Below are positions 1 to 7,079 of a stretch of DNA of 14,611 nucleotides, in pieces. The notes below the pieces were generated by a model. The model made no database searches and had not been told where the DNA came from. It saw nothing but the letters and a program-made list of their open reading frames with translations. A program made the translations under genes and the position numbers. Positions within the stretch are counted from its first letter, which is position 1. Every line of letters begins with the position of its first letter. The DNA is from ZC4RG42 sp036676355 (lineage in GTDB: Bacteria; Pseudomonadota; Gammaproteobacteria; Burkholderiales; SG8-39): NCBI GenBank assembly GCA_036676355.1, contig JAKFDA010000037.1, forward strand, positions 1-14,611, in the 5' to 3' direction.

Positions 1-1
1 C

Positions 2-946
2 GGACACTATGGCGCGCTGTCGATCGGCGCGGTGGCGCATCGCGTGGTGCATGGCGGCGAGCACTATGTGACGCCGGTACGCGTGGACGAGAAAGTGCTC
101 GACGATCTCGAACGCCTGGTGCCGTTGGCGCCGTTGCATCAGCCGAACAATCTGGCGCCCATCCGGATACTGCGCGAAAGCAGGCTCGCGCTGCCGCAGC
201 TAGCATGTTTCGACACTGCGTTCCATCGCACTCAGCCGGTGCTGGCGCAGCGCATCGCCTTGCCGGAGGAGTTTGTGCGCGACGGCGTGCGACGCTACGG
301 TTTCCACGGCTTGTCCTACGAGTACATCGCATCGGTGTTGCCGCAATTCGCACCACAGGCGGCGCGCGACAAAACCATCGTGCTGCATCTGGGCAACGGC
401 GCGAGCATGTGCGCGCTGCTCGGTGGACACAGCATCGCCACGACGATGGGTTTCACCGCGCTTGACGGCCTGGTCATGGGTACGCGTTGCGGCAGCATCG
501 ATCCTGGCGTGTTGCTTTACCTCATGCAGCAGCGCGGCATGTCGGCCGATGCATTGCAGAATCTGCTTTATCACCACAGCGGGCTGCTCGGCGTTTCGGG
601 CGTGGCGAGCGATATGCGCGCGCTCCGGGAGAGTGACGATCCGCGCGCCGCGGCGGCGATCGACTTGTTCGTTTATCGCATCGGCCGCGAACTCGGTTCG
701 CTCGCGGCGGCGCTGCAGGGCGTTGACGCGCTGGTGTTCACCGCCGGCATCGGCGAGCATGACGCGTCGATACGCGCACGCGTGTGTCGCGACGCCGCCT
801 GGCTCGGGGTCGAACTCGACGACGAATCGAATCGCGCCGGCGGACCGCTTATCGGCAAGCCGTCCGGTCGTGTCGCGGCATGGGTGATTCCCACCGACGA
901 GGAAATCATGATGGCGCGGCATGCCAAGGCGGTGCTTGCTGTCTAG
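2..946 (+). CDS. ackA: Acetate kinase, C-terminal about 315 residues (5' end outside window)
   Basis: Acetate kinase interconverts acetate plus ATP and acetyl phosphate plus ADP in the cytoplasm, usually paired with phosphotransacetylase. The frame is open from base 2, and the first visible residues already belong to the conserved HRVVHGGE block, so roughly 80 N-terminal residues are missing. Family motifs follow in the expected order: HRVVHGGE (substrate-binding Arg), PLAPLHQPNNL, FDTAFH (catalytic Asp), RRYGFHG (His), HLGNGAS, TTMGFTALDGLVMGTRCG (Arg), SGLLGVSG, FTAGIGEHD and a terminal PTDEEIMMARH with the metal-binding Glu. The stop is TAG at 944-946. An internal GTG at 32 is not the true start, because the conserved core extends upstream of it. 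Its CTAG terminus is shared with the convergent GFA gene. No key residue is missing in the visible part. Confidence 0.96.
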   Translation, partial: GHYGALSIGAVAHRVVHGGEHYVTPVRVDEKVLDDLERLVPLAPLHQPNNLAPIRILRESRLALPQLACFDTAFHRTQPVLAQRIALPEEFVRDGVRRYGFHGLSYEYIASVLPQFAPQAARDKTIVLHLGNGASMCALLGGHSIATTMGFTALDGLVMGTRCGSIDPGVLLYLMQQRGMSADALQNLLYHHSGLLGVSGVASDMRALRESDDPRAAAAIDLFVYRIGRELGSLAAALQGVDALVFTAGIGEHDASIRARVCRDAAWLGVELDDESNRAGGPLIGKPSGRVAAWVIPTDEEIMMARHAKAVLAV

Positions 947-1428
947 TCTGTAACAAGATGGTGTGCGCGATGCCAGTCGATGATCGCGAGATCCGGATAC
1001 TCGGCGAAATTGACATCCTTGATGCCGTGCGGAATCGTCACCCAGGGCGCCGCCGAATCCACAAAAATGTGCACCGTTTGCGGCGGCTTGGGCAGCGGCG
1101 TATCGATGGCCGAAGCGAACGGGTGCACCAGATCCGGCCAGTTCGGATCAGATACCCATAGCGCGCTGCCGCAACGTCCGCAAAAATGCCGTCGCGCCGA
1201 ACTCACGCGCCCGCCGCCGCTCGATTTGAGCTTGACCCGATAGACGCTGATGTTGGGCTTGCCGCGTATCTGCAGCGTGTCGGCCAGCCCCATGATGTTG
1301 ATCGCATAACCGCCACCGCCCTGGGTTTTGCGGCAGATGGAGCAATAGCAGCGCATGTAAGGGTAGGGCGTGTGCGATTCCAGCGAGAACCCCACCGCAT
1401 TGCAGTGGCATGAACCTTCAAGCAACAT
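943..1428 (-). CDS. GFA/CENP-V-domain zinc protein (glutathione-dependent formaldehyde-activating-like)
   Basis: This 161-aa protein belongs to the GFA/CENP-V fold family, small zinc proteins of which a few act on S-hydroxymethylglutathione and most have no known substrate. All the expected zinc ligands are visible: C7-H-C9, C27-Y-C29-S-I-C32 and C83-G-R-C86, followed by GSALWV. The arrangement CxC, CxCxxC, CxxC is the family signature. The ATG at 1426-1428 is preceded by a strong AAGGAG about six bases upstream, which fixes the start. It is convergent with ackA, overlapping by four bases, and divergent from hslR with a 101-bp gap. No formaldehyde dehydrogenase gene is visible nearby, so a formaldehyde role should not be assumed. 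Family assignment is firm; substrate is unknown. Confidence 0.9.
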   Translation of the reverse strand: MLLEGSCHCNAVGFSLESHTPYPYMRCYCSICRKTQGGGGYAINIMGLADTLQIRGKPNISVYRVKLKSSGGGRVSSARRHFCGRCGSALWVSDPNWPDLVHPFASAIDTPLPKPPQTVHIFVDSAAPWVTIPHGIKDVNFAEYPDLAIIDWHRAHHLVTD

Positions 1429-1440
1429 GTGCGCTCCTTG

Positions 1441-1468
1441 ATTGGCGTTTGGTCAGGTCTTGGCCAAT
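1441..1468. promoter_or_regulatory. Inverted repeat ATTGGC-N16-GCCAAT in the GFA/hslR divergent spacer
   Basis: The 101-bp region between the divergent GFA (start 1428) and hslR (start 1530) genes must hold both promoters. It contains the 6-bp arms ATTGGC (1441-1446) and GCCAAT (1463-1468), the right arm overlapping a perfect TTGGCCAA palindrome at 1460-1467. This symmetry could be an operator for a dimeric regulator, but six-base arms can arise by chance. I see no clear -35/-10 pair on either strand. Confidence 0.25.
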
Positions 1469-1529
1469 GCAAGAAACGCGCGCTGCATCGAAGCAGGGTG
1501 CAGGTGCGGAACAACGAAAGGAAAGCGGC

Positions 1530-1922
1530 ATGTCCGATGGCGCGCAGGCGATGCGCATCGACAAGTGGTTATGGGCGGCGCGTTTCTACAAGACGCGCAG
1601 TCTCGCCGCGCAGGCGGTGGATGGCGGCAAGGCGCGCATCGGCGGTCAGCGCGTCAAGCCCGCCAAGGACGTGCGCGTGGGCGACGAAGTCACCATCCAC
1701 ATCGGCGAACTTGAATGGATCGTCGAAGTGCGGGGCTTGTCGCTGCAGCGTCGTTCCGCGCCCGAGGCGCAAATGTTGTATGCGGAGCGCGAAGACAGCA
1801 GGGTCAAGCGTGCCGATGCGGTGGCGCAGCGCAAGGCGCAGGTCGATCCGTCGCGTATCGAGCGCGGCCGGCCGACCAAGAAAGATCGCCGCATGATCCG
1901 GCGATTCACCGAAGGCGGTTAG
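1530..1922 (+). CDS. hslR: Hsp15, S4-domain ribosome-rescue/heat-shock RNA-binding protein
   Basis: Hsp15 binds 50S subunits that carry a stalled peptidyl-tRNA after premature dissociation and helps recycle them; in E. coli it is heat-induced. The 130-aa product has an N-terminal S4 RNA-binding domain (residues about 8-70) beginning MRIDKWLWAARFYKTRSLA and a basic tail with GRPTKKDRRMIRRF, both typical of HslR. E. coli Hsp15 is about 133 aa, so the length fits. The ATG at 1530 was chosen because a purine-rich AAAGGAAAG lies about eight bases upstream and because homology starts here; an in-frame ATG at 1410 would extend into the divergent GFA gene. The stop TAG (1920-1922) lies inside the TTAG duplicated by the adjacent MITE-like insertion. 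No usual partner such as hslO is visible. Confidence 0.93.
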   Translation: MSDGAQAMRIDKWLWAARFYKTRSLAAQAVDGGKARIGGQRVKPAKDVRVGDEVTIHIGELEWIVEVRGLSLQRRSAPEAQMLYAEREDSRVKRADAVAQRKAQVDPSRIERGRPTKKDRRMIRRFTEGG

Positions 1923-2196
1923 GGAATGTCTGATTAAGTGCCGCGGATGGTCGCGAGTGCGGGGCCGCGAAGGACGGAGCAGGTTCCATCGGCTTCATCG
2001 ATGGATGCGACCCCGCAGCGGGCTGTGATGTGCCGATTCGTTCGCGTTCCTTCATGTGCCTTTGCGGTCGCATCCCCTGAGGGGGCCCTGCTCCACGCGC
2101 CGGCACATGGCTGTACGAGCGAGGACAAAGCAATCAATCGCTTATGCGAAACGAACTGGCGATCGCCTTGATTAAATAACCTTAATCAGAGCTTCC
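1923..2196 (-). mobile_element. MITE-like element, copy 1 (274 bp, TSD TTAG)
   Basis: This fills the gap between hslR and the first MHYT gene and has no credible coding frame. Its ends are imperfect terminal inverted repeats: GGAATGTCTGATTAAG at the left and, on the other strand, GGAAGCTCTGATTAAG at the right (14 of 16 identical). It is bracketed by a perfect 4-bp direct repeat, TTAG at 1919-1922 and 2197-2200. Inside lie two nested inverted repeats: GGAGCAGG/CCTGCTCC (1976-1983, 2087-2094) enclosing GGATGCGACC/GGTCGCATCC (2003-2012, 2066-2075). The same sequence recurs at 11315-11590 and, internally deleted, at 9464-9593, both in the opposite orientation to this copy. TIR style and YTAR-like target suggest an IS5-subgroup derivative; that comes from memory of the family, not from a search. 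It may also act as a bidirectional terminator for the convergent neighbours. Confidence 0.85.
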
Positions 2197-2235
2197 TTAG
2201 ACATTCCTGTCGCCGGCAACGGCACACACTCCCAT

Positions 2236-4305
2236 TCAAGCCGCGATGGCGCGCTCGCGCATCATCAGGTCGATCTGTTCGGCCGGCAGCGGCGCCGTGC
2301 ACAGGAAACCCTGATATTCGTCGCAGTTGAGCGTGCGCAGCACGCCAAGTTGCTCGTCCGTTTCCACGCCTTCGGCAATCACTTTCAAGCGCAGGCTGTG
2401 CGCGAGCGACACGATGGCTCGCACGATCGCGACGTCTTCCGGATTGTTGGAGATATCGCGCACGAACATGCGATCGATCTTGAGTTTGTTGAGCGGAAAG
2501 CGCTTGAGATAGGCGAGGCTGGAATAGCCGGTGCCGAAATCGTCGATGGAAATATGCACGCCGAGCTCCGACAGGCCGACGAGAATCTGCTCCGCTTTTT
2601 CCGCGTTCGTCATGACGATGGATTCGGTCAGCTCCAGTTCGAGGCAAGACGGCTCGAGTTCCGCGTCCGCCAGCGCCTGTTCCACCGATTCCTGCAGCTC
2701 CGGATCGCGAAACTGGTTGGCCGACAGGTTGACCGCAATGCGTATGGGCGGCGAGCCGCCATCCTGCCAGGCGCGATTCTGACGACAGGCCTCGTGCAGA
2801 ACCCAGCGACCGATGGGGACGATGAGTCCGGTTTCTTCGGCCAGCGGAATGAATTCCAGCGGCGGAACGAGGCCACGTTGCGGATGGCGCCAGCGGATCA
2901 GCGCTTCGAGGCTGGTGATCGCGCCGGTGCGCATGTCGACCTTGGGTTGGTAATGCAGCTCGAACTGATCGTGCGCGAGGGCGCTGCGCAAGCCGGATTC
3001 GAGCTCGATGCGGGCGCGGTCGGAGAAGTTCATTTCCGGCGCGAAGAACTGATAGGCGCCGCGGCTGACTCGTTTGGCATGTGACATCGCCGCTTCTGCG
3101 CAACCAAGCAGCGCTTCGGGCGCGTCGCCGTCGGTCGGGTAGAGCGCGATGCCGAGCGTCGCGCACAGATAAAGCGCCTGCCCGCCGATGGCATAGGGCC
3201 TGGCCAGTTCGCCGAGCAGCCGGTTCGCCAGTGCGCCGACCGTGCCCGCATGCGGAATGTGCGGCAGCACCACGGCGAACTCGTTGCCGCCCAGACGTGC
3301 GACGGTGTCCTCGCTGCGCAGCATGCCGGTTGCGCGCGCGGCGACTTCGCGCAGTACGATGTCGCCGGCGGCGTGACCGAGCGAATCGTTGATGCTCTTG
3401 AAGCGATCGAGATCGAAAAAAAGGATCGCGCAGTGTTTGTCGTAACGCTGCGCCTGCGCGACGGCTTGCTTGATGCGGTCGATCAGCAGCAGACGGTTGG
3501 GCAGCCGCGTGAGCGGATCGTGCATTGCAAGAAATTCGAGTTCCAAGCGCGCGTGTTTGAGAGACGCGGTCAGTTGCCCGGTGTCGCGCCGCAAGCGGTC
3601 CTCGAAATACGAGGCGCTCAGCGCGAGCGACAAGCCGCAGGCGCTGAACACGGCGACCAGAGCGGCGAGCAGATTGCGGTGCAGGCCGTACTCGACTGTT
3701 ACTGTTTCGGGGGCGAAGCTGGTCGCCGCCATGCCGAAGTAGTAGGTGCCGGCCATGGCCGCGCCCATGGCAAGCGCGCCGCCGATGTGCCAGGTGGAAC
3801 GGCGCACCATGGCGCCATGATGCCTGTCGAATGCAAGCCATAACGCAAGCGTCGCCATGACGACCGGCGTGGCCACGGAGACGAGCACGGGCGCGAGGGA
3901 GTATATCGGCGCCGGCGAGATTTCCAGGCCGCCCATGGCGGTGTAGTGCATCGCGGCCAGGCCGGCGCCGAGCGCTGTGCCGGCCACTACGAGGCGAATG
4001 CGCGTTGCCGAACCGATGACGACTCGCAGGGCGATGCCACCGAGCAGTACGGCGATGAGCCAGGAGATCGCGGTAGGCAGTACTTTGTAAGTGAGCGCGA
4101 AAGGCGTCTTGACCGCCAGCATGCCGACGAAATGCACCGACCACATGCCGGTGCCGAGCGCGAGCGCGCCGCCGATCAGCCACCAATGGCTGTCCTTTGC
4201 GGTGGCTGCAGTGGCGCGCGCGGCAAGATCGAGCGCCGTATATGAGGACAATACGGCGACGATCAGCGGCGCGCCGACGAGCCCGATTGCAAAGCTTTCC
4301 CCCAC
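2236..4305 (-). CDS. MHYT-GGDEF-EAL membrane protein with degenerate GGDEF motif (c-di-GMP phosphodiesterase likely)
   Basis: This 689-aa protein has an N-terminal seven-helix MHYT sensor (residues about 1-235), a GGDEF domain (about 255-425) and an EAL domain (about 445-685). The MHYT motifs are SVHFVGM (56-62), AMHYTAM (119-124) and TYYFGM (187-192); the third has lost its histidine. The GGDEF signature reads GGNEF (339-343), although the RxxD inhibitory site RSED (330-333) remains. MSHAKRVSRGAYQFF also departs from the paralogue's MYHAKRVGRGNYQFF. The EAL domain keeps its active-site elements: EALIRW (467-), NLSANQF, ELTES, DDFGTGYSSL, KIDR, EGVET and YQGFL. It should therefore hydrolyse c-di-GMP and probably cannot make it. 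The start is GTG at 4305, with AAGGGA about nine bases upstream. It lies 163 bp downstream of a paralogue on the same strand. Confidence 0.93.
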   Translation of the reverse strand: MGESFAIGLVGAPLIVAVLSSYTALDLAARATAATAKDSHWWLIGGALALGTGMWSVHFVGMLAVKTPFALTYKVLPTAISWLIAVLLGGIALRVVIGSATRIRLVVAGTALGAGLAAMHYTAMGGLEISPAPIYSLAPVLVSVATPVVMATLALWLAFDRHHGAMVRRSTWHIGGALAMGAAMAGTYYFGMAATSFAPETVTVEYGLHRNLLAALVAVFSACGLSLALSASYFEDRLRRDTGQLTASLKHARLELEFLAMHDPLTRLPNRLLLIDRIKQAVAQAQRYDKHCAILFFDLDRFKSINDSLGHAAGDIVLREVAARATGMLRSEDTVARLGGNEFAVVLPHIPHAGTVGALANRLLGELARPYAIGGQALYLCATLGIALYPTDGDAPEALLGCAEAAMSHAKRVSRGAYQFFAPEMNFSDRARIELESGLRSALAHDQFELHYQPKVDMRTGAITSLEALIRWRHPQRGLVPPLEFIPLAEETGLIVPIGRWVLHEACRQNRAWQDGGSPPIRIAVNLSANQFRDPELQESVEQALADAELEPSCLELELTESIVMTNAEKAEQILVGLSELGVHISIDDFGTGYSSLAYLKRFPLNKLKIDRMFVRDISNNPEDVAIVRAIVSLAHSLRLKVIAEGVETDEQLGVLRTLNCDEYQGFLCTAPLPAEQIDLMMRERAIAA

Positions 4306-4468
4306 CTGGCTTCCCTTGTTGGGTACTCGAAAAGGGTTATCGGCCGGAATGGGTGCACCTTGAGCGGCGGCGGTGGCCTTCGTGACGTATGACCGGGCGC
4401 GAGTCGGCGTTGACCTGATCGTATGTCGTCAGTTCGTCAACGCATCGATCGTGTTGCCGGTGACGCGT
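4306..4468. other. Intergenic gap between the two MHYT genes
   Basis: This 163-bp stretch separates the stop of the upstream paralogue (4469) from the GTG start of the downstream one (4305). It holds the AAGGGA ribosome-binding site of the downstream gene at about 4312-4317. It also has a loose inverted repeat CGTTGAC/GTCAACG (4408-4414, 4436-4442) with a 21-base loop and no T-run, too weak to call a terminator. No convincing promoter is visible, so it stays open whether the two genes are co-transcribed. Confidence 0.4.
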
Positions 4469-6544
4469 TCACACCGTGTCTGCGCGCTCACGCAACATGG
4501 TCGCCAGTTGTTCGGGCGGCAGCGGGACCGTGCATAGATAGCCCTGGTATTCGTCGCAATTCAGACTGCGCAGCATGCCGAGTTGGTCGTCCGTTTCCAC
4601 GCCTTCGGCAATCACCTTTAATCGCAAACTGTGCGCGAGCGAAATAATGGCGCGCACGATCGCGACGTCTTCAGGGTTGTTCGAAATATCGCGCACGAAT
4701 ATGCGATCGATCTTGAGTTTGTCGAGCGGAAAACGTTTGAGATAGGCGAGGCTGGAATAGCCGGTGCCGAAATCATCAATGGAAATGTGCACGCCGAGGT
4801 CGGACAGGCCATTGAGGATCTGAGTGGCGTTTGCCACATCTGTCATAACGATGGTTTCGGTCAGTTCGAGTTCCAGGCACGCTGCATCCAATCGCGCTTC
4901 AGTCAGCGCGTGTTCGACCGTCTTCTTTAAATTCGGGTCACGGAACTGATTGGCGGACAGATTGACCGCGATGCGCAGCGGCGGTGCGCCGTCGTCTTGC
5001 CATGCCCGACTTTGACGACAGGCTTCGTGCAACACCCAGCGACCGATGGGCACGATCAGCCCGGTCTCCTCGGCCAGCGGGATGAATTCCAGCGGCGGAA
5101 CGAGGCCGCGTTGCGGATGGCGCCAGCGGATCAATGCTTCGAGGCTGGTGATCGCGCCGGTGTGCATATCGATCTTCGGCTGATAGTGCAATTCGAACTG
5201 GTTATGCAGCAGCGCGCCGCGCAAGTCGGATTCGAATTCGATGCGCGCGCGATCGAAGCTGTTCATTTCCGGCGCGAAGAATTGGTAGTTGCCTCGCCCG
5301 ACGCGTTTGGCGTGATACATAGCCGCGTCGGCGTTGGTAAGCAGTGTTTCCGGCTTGTCGCCGTCGGCAGGATAAAGCGCAATGCCGAGTGAAGCGCACA
5401 TATAGAGTTCCTGGCCGTCGATGAGATGAGGCTTGGCCAACTCGGTCAGCAGGCGGCTCGCCAGGTTGCCCACCTTCGCTACGTCAAGTATGTGAGGCAG
5501 TACGATTGCGAACTCGTCGCCGCCGAGGCGCGCCACCGTGTCTTCGCTGCGCAGCATGTTACGAGCGCGCAACGCCACTTCCTGCAGCACGATGTCGCCG
5601 GCGGTATGGCCGAGCGAGTCGTTGATGGTCTTGAAACGGTCGAGATCGAAAAACAGAATTGCGCAGTGCGCATTGTCGCGTTGCGCTTGTGCAATGGCCT
5701 GTTGAATGCGATCGATCAGCAAAATGCGGTTGGGCAGTTGCGTCAGCGCATCGTGCATTACCAGAAATTCGAGTTCCGACTGGGCGAAGTTCAGGGAAGC
5801 GGTGAGGCGGCTCGTATCACGCTGCAGCCGGCCATCGAAGTGGGAGACGGTTAGTGCGAGGGTCAAGCCGCATAGCGATAACAGCGTGACCAGTGTCGCG
5901 AGACCGTCTTCGCTCAAGCCGCCCTGCGTAAGACATACGGCGCCTGCATCGAAATTTGCCGCGGCCATGCCGGTGTAATGCATGCCTGCGATCGCTGCTC
6001 CCATGACGATTGCGCTAGCGATTTGCGCCGTTACTGCATGCCGCGAGCTTTGCTTGCGCAATCTGAACGCGAGCCAGAGCGCGGCGGACGATGCGCCGAT
6101 CGCGATGATGACGGATGCGAAAAAGGGCGCGACGCTGTACTCGATCGCAGGAGCGAGAAAGAGCGCAGCCATGCCGATATAGTGCATCAGCGAAATGCCG
6201 ACGCCCATCAGTACGCCGCCCAGGCAAAGCCGGCGCCAAGGCAGCGAGACACCACTCACCGTATGCAACGCGTAGCCGCTGACCATCACTGCAATCAACC
6301 ACGATGCGATGGTCAGTTCGGTGTTGTACGAGACAGCGATTGGCAGCCGGAAGGAGAGCATGCCGACGAAGTGCATGGACCAGATGCCTGTGCCCATCGC
6401 CAGGGCGCCGCACCATAGCCACCGGCGCGCCGAACCCGCCGGCGCTGCGGTGATGCGAGCGGCGAGGCTTAGCGCGGTATACGAAGCGAGGCTGGCGATG
6501 ACCAGCGATGCCGCGACCAGTCGTGCATCGTAATTACCGTCCAA
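4469..6544 (-). CDS. MHYT-GGDEF-EAL membrane protein, intact GGDEF and EAL motifs (bifunctional c-di-GMP enzyme candidate)
   Basis: This 691-aa paralogue of the downstream gene has the same order: MHYT sensor (residues about 1-235), GGDEF (about 255-430), EAL (about 445-688). The three MHYT motifs are complete: SMHFVGM (56-62), LMHYIGM (119-125) and MHYTGM (188-193), whose Met/His residues are proposed in this family to bind a metal, perhaps copper, for sensing a diatomic gas. GGDEF is canonical at 341-345, with the RSED product-inhibition site at 332-335. The EAL active site is complete (EALIRW, NLSANQF, ELTET, DDFGTGYSSL, KIDR, EGVET, YQGYL). Both synthesis and hydrolysis of c-di-GMP are thus possible. 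The start appears to be TTG at 6544, with GAGG about eight bases upstream; the only in-frame codons before a stop are non-standard starts. Tandem 9-bp repeats lie 28 bases upstream. Confidence 0.92.
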   Translation of the reverse strand: MDGNYDARLVAASLVIASLASYTALSLAARITAAPAGSARRWLWCGALAMGTGIWSMHFVGMLSFRLPIAVSYNTELTIASWLIAVMVSGYALHTVSGVSLPWRRLCLGGVLMGVGISLMHYIGMAALFLAPAIEYSVAPFFASVIIAIGASSAALWLAFRLRKQSSRHAVTAQIASAIVMGAAIAGMHYTGMAAANFDAGAVCLTQGGLSEDGLATLVTLLSLCGLTLALTVSHFDGRLQRDTSRLTASLNFAQSELEFLVMHDALTQLPNRILLIDRIQQAIAQAQRDNAHCAILFFDLDRFKTINDSLGHTAGDIVLQEVALRARNMLRSEDTVARLGGDEFAIVLPHILDVAKVGNLASRLLTELAKPHLIDGQELYMCASLGIALYPADGDKPETLLTNADAAMYHAKRVGRGNYQFFAPEMNSFDRARIEFESDLRGALLHNQFELHYQPKIDMHTGAITSLEALIRWRHPQRGLVPPLEFIPLAEETGLIVPIGRWVLHEACRQSRAWQDDGAPPLRIAVNLSANQFRDPNLKKTVEHALTEARLDAACLELELTETIVMTDVANATQILNGLSDLGVHISIDDFGTGYSSLAYLKRFPLDKLKIDRIFVRDISNNPEDVAIVRAIISLAHSLRLKVIAEGVETDDQLGMLRSLNCDEYQGYLCTVPLPPEQLATMLRERADTV

Positions 6545-6571
6545 TGAAAGCCTCAGCGCAATAAGTTCAAG

Positions 6572-6589
6572 TTCTTATCGTTCTTATCG
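6572..6589 (-). promoter_or_regulatory. Tandem 9-bp direct repeat upstream of the MHYT gene (possible operator)
   Basis: The + strand reads TTCTTATCG twice, back to back without a spacer (CGATAAGAA twice on the coding strand of the downstream gene). The repeat ends 28 bases before the TTG start of the MHYT-GGDEF-EAL gene, where a promoter or operator would be expected. Perfect head-to-tail iterons of this size suggest a regulator-binding site, but a chance or slippage-derived duplication cannot be excluded. No regulator is assigned. Confidence 0.3.
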
Positions 6590-6652
6590 ACATGGGCATG
6601 CCGAACTTTAGGAAGCCTTGAAGGCGGACGCCCCGTCAAGCTCGCCTGAGGA

Positions 6653-6677
6653 ACGTCATGCGGACGACGTCATGCGG
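6653..6677. repeat. 11-bp direct repeat ACGTCATGCGG x2
   Basis: ACGTCATGCGG occurs at 6653-6663 and again at 6667-6677, separated by three bases (14-bp period), in the 178-bp gap between the lipoprotein gene and the upstream MHYT gene. Just before it, at 6617-6640, CTTGA and TCAAG flank a GGC-GGAC-GCC core that could form a small hairpin, possibly ending the lipoprotein transcript. Function unknown. Confidence 0.4.
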
Positions 6678-6722
6678 GAGATGGAACACGGCCACGACCT
6701 CATGGCTCGGAGCCCCTGAGTC

Positions 6723-7079
6723 TCAGTGCGTCAGTACTTCGATCCTGTTGCCGGTGACGCGGACACGCTGACCGGGGCGCAGGCCGGGATCCTCGTCCAC
6801 CACGACCGTGCCTTGTTCGCCCGCTTCATAGAAAACGGTCACTTCGTAGCGAAGACTCACGACGTTGGCGTTGTGATCCTTCTCGCTGTTGCGGATAACG
6901 CCGACGATCGCGGTTTGCCAGTTATCGCTGTTCAACGCGCGTTGGCGACGTTCCTGCACCAGGCCGACCACACCGATTTTCGGGATTGCGGGCGCCTCCG
7001 CCACGGCTTCGGCACGCGGCGCCGGTTGTGCGCAGGCGCCCAGCATGATGAACAACAGGAGTGCGGCGAAGCGGAACAT
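6723..7079 (-). CDS. Small lipoprotein, SlyB-like C-terminal segment
   Basis: The 118-aa product begins with a textbook lipoprotein signal, MFRFAALLLFIMLGAC, with lipobox LGAC and the acylated cysteine at residue 16, followed by an Ala/Pro/Glu-rich linker (to about residue 32). The remainder contains VGVIRNSEK, LRYEVTVFYEAGEQG and a final DEDPGLRPGQRVRVTGNR. That last block resembles the C-terminal beta segment of SlyB/Pcp-type outer-membrane lipoproteins, but their glycine-zipper segment is absent, so membership is tentative. The ATG at 7079 was chosen because it places the signal peptide at the N-terminus; an in-frame start at 7145 would add an arginine-rich stretch ahead of the signal. The ribosome-binding site is poor. 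It is divergent from the ABC-F gene and lies 178 bp upstream of the MHYT gene on the same strand. Function unknown. Confidence 0.8.
   Translation of the reverse strand: MFRFAALLLFIMLGACAQPAPRAEAVAEAPAIPKIGVVGLVQERRQRALNSDNWQTAIVGVIRNSEKDHNANVVSLRYEVTVFYEAGEQGTVVVDEDPGLRPGQRVRVTGNRIEVLTH

Noticed and set aside
2186..4186. A 666-aa open frame on the minus strand overlapping the MHYT-GGDEF-EAL gene
   Set aside because: It is an arginine/alanine/histidine-rich out-of-frame shadow of the MHYT gene, whose own frame carries all family motifs. High GC makes such long shadows common.
4408..4442. CGTTGAC/GTCAACG hairpin between the MHYT genes as a terminator
   Set aside because: Seven-base arms, a 21-base loop and no T-run; likely chance.
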